From an uncultured Granulosicoccaceae bacterium (GTDB lineage: Bacteria > Pseudomonadota > Gammaproteobacteria > JABXHR01): a stretch of 8,615 bases of DNA. The notes under the pieces are model-generated. The model searched no databases. It was not told the DNA's origin and saw only the letters and a list, made by a program, of their open reading frames with translations. The translations under genes and the position numbers were made by a program. The stretch covers positions 1 through 8,615 of the forward strand of contig CAKZUS010000348.1 in NCBI GenBank assembly GCA_937921805.1. The letters are read 5' to 3'. This document shows positions 5,732-8,615 of the stretch, in pieces (position 1 is the first letter of the stretch; each line of letters opens with the position of its first letter).

Positions 5732-6250
5732 TTATTCCCCCGCGCCGCGCCGCGATAGGGCGCTTTCTGGTACATGGGTTTGTGCTGCCAGTTGCTGTAA
5801 TCCACGGTAGGCCTCATCGGGTAGGTGGGCGCGCTGGATCTGGGGGGGAGATACCCGAGGAGTCGGGGAGATCGTGACCAAGCAGGGGGCTGCTGGAATC
5901 TGTCCACCTTCCCAATGCAGCGTATGCGTCGCCAAGACGGGCCAGAGCAGCAGCGGCGCGCAAACGGGGCCAAGCTGTGTGGGGATCTCGCCGCTGTCGG
6001 CGATATACAAGGCGCAGCGCAGGCCGCACAATGCGGCGGCCCCGTCGGGGAGCCAGTGCTGTGCACGCGGCTCGGGGGGCGATGCTGGAGTGCGCAGCAA
6101 GCTCCACAGAGCGGGCGCGCCGGGTAGCGCGTGCCGATGTAGCGTGACGACTAATGCTGCGGCGTCATCGGCAAGCCCCCAGTCCAAGCCCGCCCCGCGC
6201 GTGGCTTGGCGCGCAAGGGAGAACAACTCAGACAGCGATAGTTCGGTCAT
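5732..6250 (-). CDS. DUF3726 family protein
   Basis: This 172-residue protein starts with MTELSLSELFSLARQATRGAGLDWGLADDAA split over residues 1-31, which is the hallmark of DUF3726: a short helical N-terminus followed by (K/R)GAGxxWGLAE/D. Beyond that it is rich in Ala, Pro and Leu with no recognisable catalytic motif, signal peptide or clear membrane helix. The family's function is unknown to me. The start codon lies inside the end of the upstream gene: the two coding regions overlap by 23 bp (6228-6250) in different frames, with only a weak GAG near the start, which points to translational coupling. The trhO gene follows 88 bp downstream on the same strand, probably with its own promoter. 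Confidence 0.82.
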   Translation of the reverse strand: MTELSLSELFSLARQATRGAGLDWGLADDAAALVVTLHRHALPGAPALWSLLRTPASPPEPRAQHWLPDGAAALCGLRCALYIADSGEIPTQLGPVCAPLLLWPVLATHTLHWEGGQIPAAPCLVTISPTPRVSPPQIQRAHLPDEAYRGLQQLAAQTHVPESALSRRGAGE

Positions 6251-7862
6251 GCTCTAGCTCGTGTGGGAAGGGCGCGTGTTGGAAGAGGCAGATGCGTACC
6301 CAGCGATCCGAGCGAGGATCGAAGTGCGAGGCTCCAAAGAAAGCGAGCTTGCAGCGCAGCATATCAATGGGCAGTAGGGCCTGCGAGACGAGGTTGTCCT
6401 GAATCTCGGCATAGGGCAGATGAGCGAGCACGCGCTTAGCGGCCCAGCGATGCGCTTCGTTGTGCAGCAGCCAGCGCGCGAGGCGGGTGTCGTCGGGCGT
6501 CTGGCTCAGGGCGTGGTGCAAACGCTGCACGGCGCGCCCGACATCCAGCGGGTACTCGCGCTCGGCGCCTGGCTCTTCGAAGCGCTGCCCTAGGCGTGGT
6601 TCGAGCTTGTTTTGCGAGACATACCAAAAGCGCGCTTCGTCCTCTTGCGAAGCAAACTCACAACGCAGCGCCCAGGCATAGTCCTGTTCAATGCGCTGGC
6701 GCAGTGTCCCGATATCTCCCTGTGCGCTCGGGCGCTGCGTTTCGTCGGCGGCCATGGTGTCGCAGAGCGTATCCACGAGCGCGCCGTGGGGTTCGATCAA
6801 TAGCGCGAGCAGTTGCTCTTGGCCCTCTAGGCTCAAGTGCTGCTCACCCCAGCACCACAGCGCGTTCCAAGGCTGCGAGGCGTGCGGATCCCAGTGCTGG
6901 AGTTGCTGCGCGATGGCTTGTAAGTCTTGGCGTAAATGCGCGAGTTTGGGCACTTGCAGAGGGTGCTCAGAGTGCCAGTCGGCGGCATTGCGCTGCGCGG
7001 CGAGTAGGGCATCGTGCAGCGCGGTGACCTGCGCTGTACTGGCGCTGGGGAGTTGTCGCACTCGCAGCAGCGCCGTTTCGCGTGCCTGTATCCAGGCGTG
7101 CAGCAGACGCGGGTGGTTGACCAAAAACGGCGCCATACCCAGACCGGTCGAGTTGCCAATGCCGCACTGGCGTCGTAGCGCTGGATCGAGCACGGCAGCG
7201 TTCGCATTGCGCGCGCGCGCCATATGCTCGACCAGATCCATCACGAAACAGCGAATCAGATACACATTGAGCATTTCGATCTGGAACGGGGCTTGTGCCA
7301 GCGTGTGCGCACTGAGGGCAGAGCGGTCCGCTGCGCCGAATTTTCCCGAGCCGTACACAGCCGTGGTGCGCATCAGATAGCCGACCTCGGCAAGGCGCTG
7401 CGCCTCGGGCTGTTGGCCCTTGGCGAGGGCATCGACCACGTATTCCCAGAGTCGCACCGAGCGATTAGCGCGCGAGAGCGACAGCTCGCTAGAGCGCAGT
7501 CGCCCGGCTTCTTGATAGGGGACGTTTTGCGCCAGACGCGCCAGATCGTCCTCGGTAGGCGTGCCGTCAAACAGGCAAAACGTCGCGTCCCAGGCCTCGG
7601 CGATCACACGGTCCGAGCGCATGTCGTCAGGCAGCTCATGCGCAAAAGCCACCAGCGAGTAGCTCCTGTCAGGCCCCTTCGCCCGATACACCGCACGACC
7701 GACGCCGTGGGCATCAATCTCCCACACGGGGCGATCAAAGCTCCAGCCCTCCTGGACAAAACGCCGCAACAAGTGGCGTAGAAAACTCAAGCGCATCGGG
7801 TGCGCGCTGCCCATCCTCGCTAAACGCATCACGCGCTCGGGGGGGCGCAAATCGATTGACAT
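6228..7862 (-). CDS. Conserved-looking protein of unknown function, partner of DUF3726
   Basis: I do not recognise a named family. The 544-residue protein looks soluble, with many Trp, Arg, Gln and Leu residues and no signal peptide or membrane span. It has blocks that look strongly constrained: MRLARMGSAHPMRLSFLRHLLRR split over the first 35 residues, YLMRTTAVYGSGKFG (162-176), and CGIGNSTGLGMAPFLVNHP (233-251). Glycine-rich, polar and charged blocks of this sort often mark a ligand site, but no fold can be named. The second half is more variable and Gln/Ala-rich, suggesting helices. The frame extends to ATG 7883, but ATG 7862 is preceded by GGAGG with a six-base spacer and is clearly the better start. 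The stop overlaps the start of the DUF3726 gene, so the two proteins probably act together. Confidence 0.85.
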   Translation of the reverse strand: MSIDLRPPERVMRLARMGSAHPMRLSFLRHLLRRFVQEGWSFDRPVWEIDAHGVGRAVYRAKGPDRSYSLVAFAHELPDDMRSDRVIAEAWDATFCLFDGTPTEDDLARLAQNVPYQEAGRLRSSELSLSRANRSVRLWEYVVDALAKGQQPEAQRLAEVGYLMRTTAVYGSGKFGAADRSALSAHTLAQAPFQIEMLNVYLIRCFVMDLVEHMARARNANAAVLDPALRRQCGIGNSTGLGMAPFLVNHPRLLHAWIQARETALLRVRQLPSASTAQVTALHDALLAAQRNAADWHSEHPLQVPKLAHLRQDLQAIAQQLQHWDPHASQPWNALWCWGEQHLSLEGQEQLLALLIEPHGALVDTLCDTMAADETQRPSAQGDIGTLRQRIEQDYAWALRCEFASQEDEARFWYVSQNKLEPRLGQRFEEPGAEREYPLDVGRAVQRLHHALSQTPDDTRLARWLLHNEAHRWAAKRVLAHLPYAEIQDNLVSQALLPIDMLRCKLAFFGASHFDPRSDRWVRICLFQHAPFPHELEHDRTIAV

Positions 7863-7886
7863 AGCAAACCTCCAATTGCGCATAAT
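7856..7886 (+). promoter_or_regulatory. Candidate sigma-70 promoter for the acetyltransferase gene
   Basis: A perfect -35 hexamer TTGACA (7856-7861) is followed after 19 bp by CATAAT (7881-7886). The spacer is 1-2 bp longer than ideal. The -35 lies inside the first codons of the divergent gene. Transcription would start near 7893 and leave a leader of about 50 bases before the acetyltransferase start. Confidence 0.45.
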
Positions 7887-7891
7887 GCGCA
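7877..7891. promoter_or_regulatory. 15-bp palindrome at the centre of a divergent promoter region
   Basis: TGCGCAT (7877-7883), a central A, and ATGCGCA (7885-7891) form a perfect inverted repeat in the 79-bp gap between the 544-residue gene and the acetyltransferase gene. It contains both candidate -10 elements, CATAAT on the plus strand and CATTAT on the minus strand. It could be an operator that controls both genes, or simply the symmetric core of a bidirectional promoter. Confidence 0.55.
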
Positions 7892-7910
7892 GAAGCTAAG
7901 AAGGCGTCAA
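7882..7910 (-). promoter_or_regulatory. Candidate sigma-70 promoter for the 544-residue gene
   Basis: On the minus strand TTGACG (7910-7905) and CATTAT (7887-7882) are separated by an ideal 17 bp. The -35 matches the consensus at five of six positions and the -10 at four. The start would be near 7875, giving a very short leader that just includes the GGAGG at 7873-7869. Confidence 0.45.
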
Positions 7911-7941
7911 TGCAGGCGTCTCGAATAGACAAGGAGCTGTC

Positions 7942-8577
7942 ATGCCTATACCGAACTTTGATCGGGCACTTCTTATCGATCTGCCAATGCCTATTCGCAG
8001 CGCGCGTTTGGTGATTCGTGAACCGCGCCCTGGCGACGGGGCTGCCATGCATGAGGGCAAGACCGAGAGCTGGGAGTCGCTGTGGCGCTGGTTGCCTTGG
8101 GCGAGCGAACGCGGAACACTCGCTGACGATGAGCTGTATACGCGCCAGTCACACATTGAGTTTTTACAGCGTACAAAGCTGGTGATGTATGTGTTTGAAG
8201 CGAGCAGTGGGCGCTTTGTGGGGTGTTCTGGTTTGCACGATATTAATTGGCGCGAAGGCCTGATGGAGATCGGCTATTGGATACGTGATAGTGCCTCTGG
8301 ACAGGGGTATGCGACAGAAGTGACGCGGGCTTTGGTTCGCTACTGCTTTGAGGCGCTCCATGCTCACAAGGTCTCCATCTCTCACCACGAGGGCAATATT
8401 GCCAGTCAGCGCGTCATCAAAAAATCAGGCTTTGTCCTAGAAGGGATTGAACGCCGCTGCCAGCGAGTACCTAGCGAGGACCGCCTTCTCGACTCGCATT
8501 TCTATTCGCTGTTTGATGCCGAAGGTGTGAAAAACGATGTGGTGCAGTGGGGGGAGCTTGATAACGGACTAGCTTGA
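7942..8577 (+). CDS. GNAT family N-acetyltransferase, RimJ/RimL-like
   Basis: A 211-residue acetyltransferase of the GNAT fold that would use acetyl-CoA to acetylate an amine, in this subgroup often a protein N-terminus or a small-molecule amine. The typical RimJ/RimL order is present: IRSARLVIREPRPGD near the N-terminus, FVGCSGLHDINW (92-103), EIGYWI (109-114), the acetyl-CoA pyrophosphate loop SGQGYATE (119-126), and NIASQRVIKKSGF (152-164). The start is supported by AAGGAG (7931-7936) five bases upstream. A second Met at residue 16 opens the conserved domain, but it lacks such a site. The substrate is unknown and the ribosomal proteins should not be assumed. It is transcribed away from the 544-residue gene, and the last 38 bases of the window after it hold no visible feature. 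Confidence 0.93.
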   Translation: MPIPNFDRALLIDLPMPIRSARLVIREPRPGDGAAMHEGKTESWESLWRWLPWASERGTLADDELYTRQSHIEFLQRTKLVMYVFEASSGRFVGCSGLHDINWREGLMEIGYWIRDSASGQGYATEVTRALVRYCFEALHAHKVSISHHEGNIASQRVIKKSGFVLEGIERRCQRVPSEDRLLDSHFYSLFDAEGVKNDVVQWGELDNGLA

Positions 8578-8615
8578 TAGCATTGCCACACAACCCGGAC
8601 ACTACTGTGATGCAG

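Noticed and set aside
5742..5763. GC-rich hairpin at the end of the DUF3726 gene as a terminator
   Set aside because: The arms (GCGCC/GGCGC) lie inside the coding sequence and are followed on the minus strand by an A-rich rather than T-rich tract.
6691..7380. Plus-strand open frame of 229 codons inside the 544-residue gene
   Set aside because: It is Cys/Ser/Arg-rich antisense shadow sequence with no motif and lies within a well-supported minus-strand gene.

Overview
The window looks like a stretch of ordinary chromosome from a GC-rich, probably marine gammaproteobacterium. The lineage is an inference from gene content: a YghU-type Nu-class glutathione transferase very close to the E. coli protein, a VF530/DUF2132 protein, TrhO (YceA) and a Kbp-like BON-LysM protein are all common together in that class. 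I see no insertion sequence, phage gene, integrase, CRISPR array, tRNA or rRNA, and no gene-free stretch longer than about 300 bases.

Left part (1-2278, all plus strand): the C-terminal tail of an alpha/beta hydrolase that is cut by the window edge; an AT-rich octamer repeat that runs into an 18-bp perfect palindrome; a single-domain rhodanese; the GSH transferase yghU; a VF530-type small protein 15 bp downstream of it; and a short single-RRM RNA-binding protein.

Middle part (2279-4314): a class I-type bacterial cytochrome P450 on the minus strand, divergent from a second GST-fold protein on the plus strand. Their shared 68-bp intergenic region carries three copies of a GTGTA/TACAC half-site. 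The GST gene converges on a BON-LysM gene, and a strong hairpin lies between the two.

Right part (4315-8615): a minus-strand run made of a BON-LysM (Kbp-like) gene with an abnormal 5' end, tRNA uridine-34 hydroxylase trhO, a DUF3726 protein, and a 544-residue protein of unknown function that overlaps the DUF3726 start by 23 bp. A RimJ/RimL-like GNAT acetyltransferase diverges from this run. The 79-bp gap between the last two holds a 15-bp palindrome that contains the -10 elements of two opposed candidate promoters.

Functionally, the first half has a detoxification or redox flavour: hydrolase, rhodanese, two GSTs and a P450. They are not one operon, so a joint pathway is only a suggestion. 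The least understood unit is the overlapping pair of the 544-residue protein and the DUF3726 protein, with its symmetric promoter region. The clearest oddity in gene structure is the BON-LysM gene, whose reading frame extends upstream in frame to two amber stops at the end of trhO without any usual start codon.
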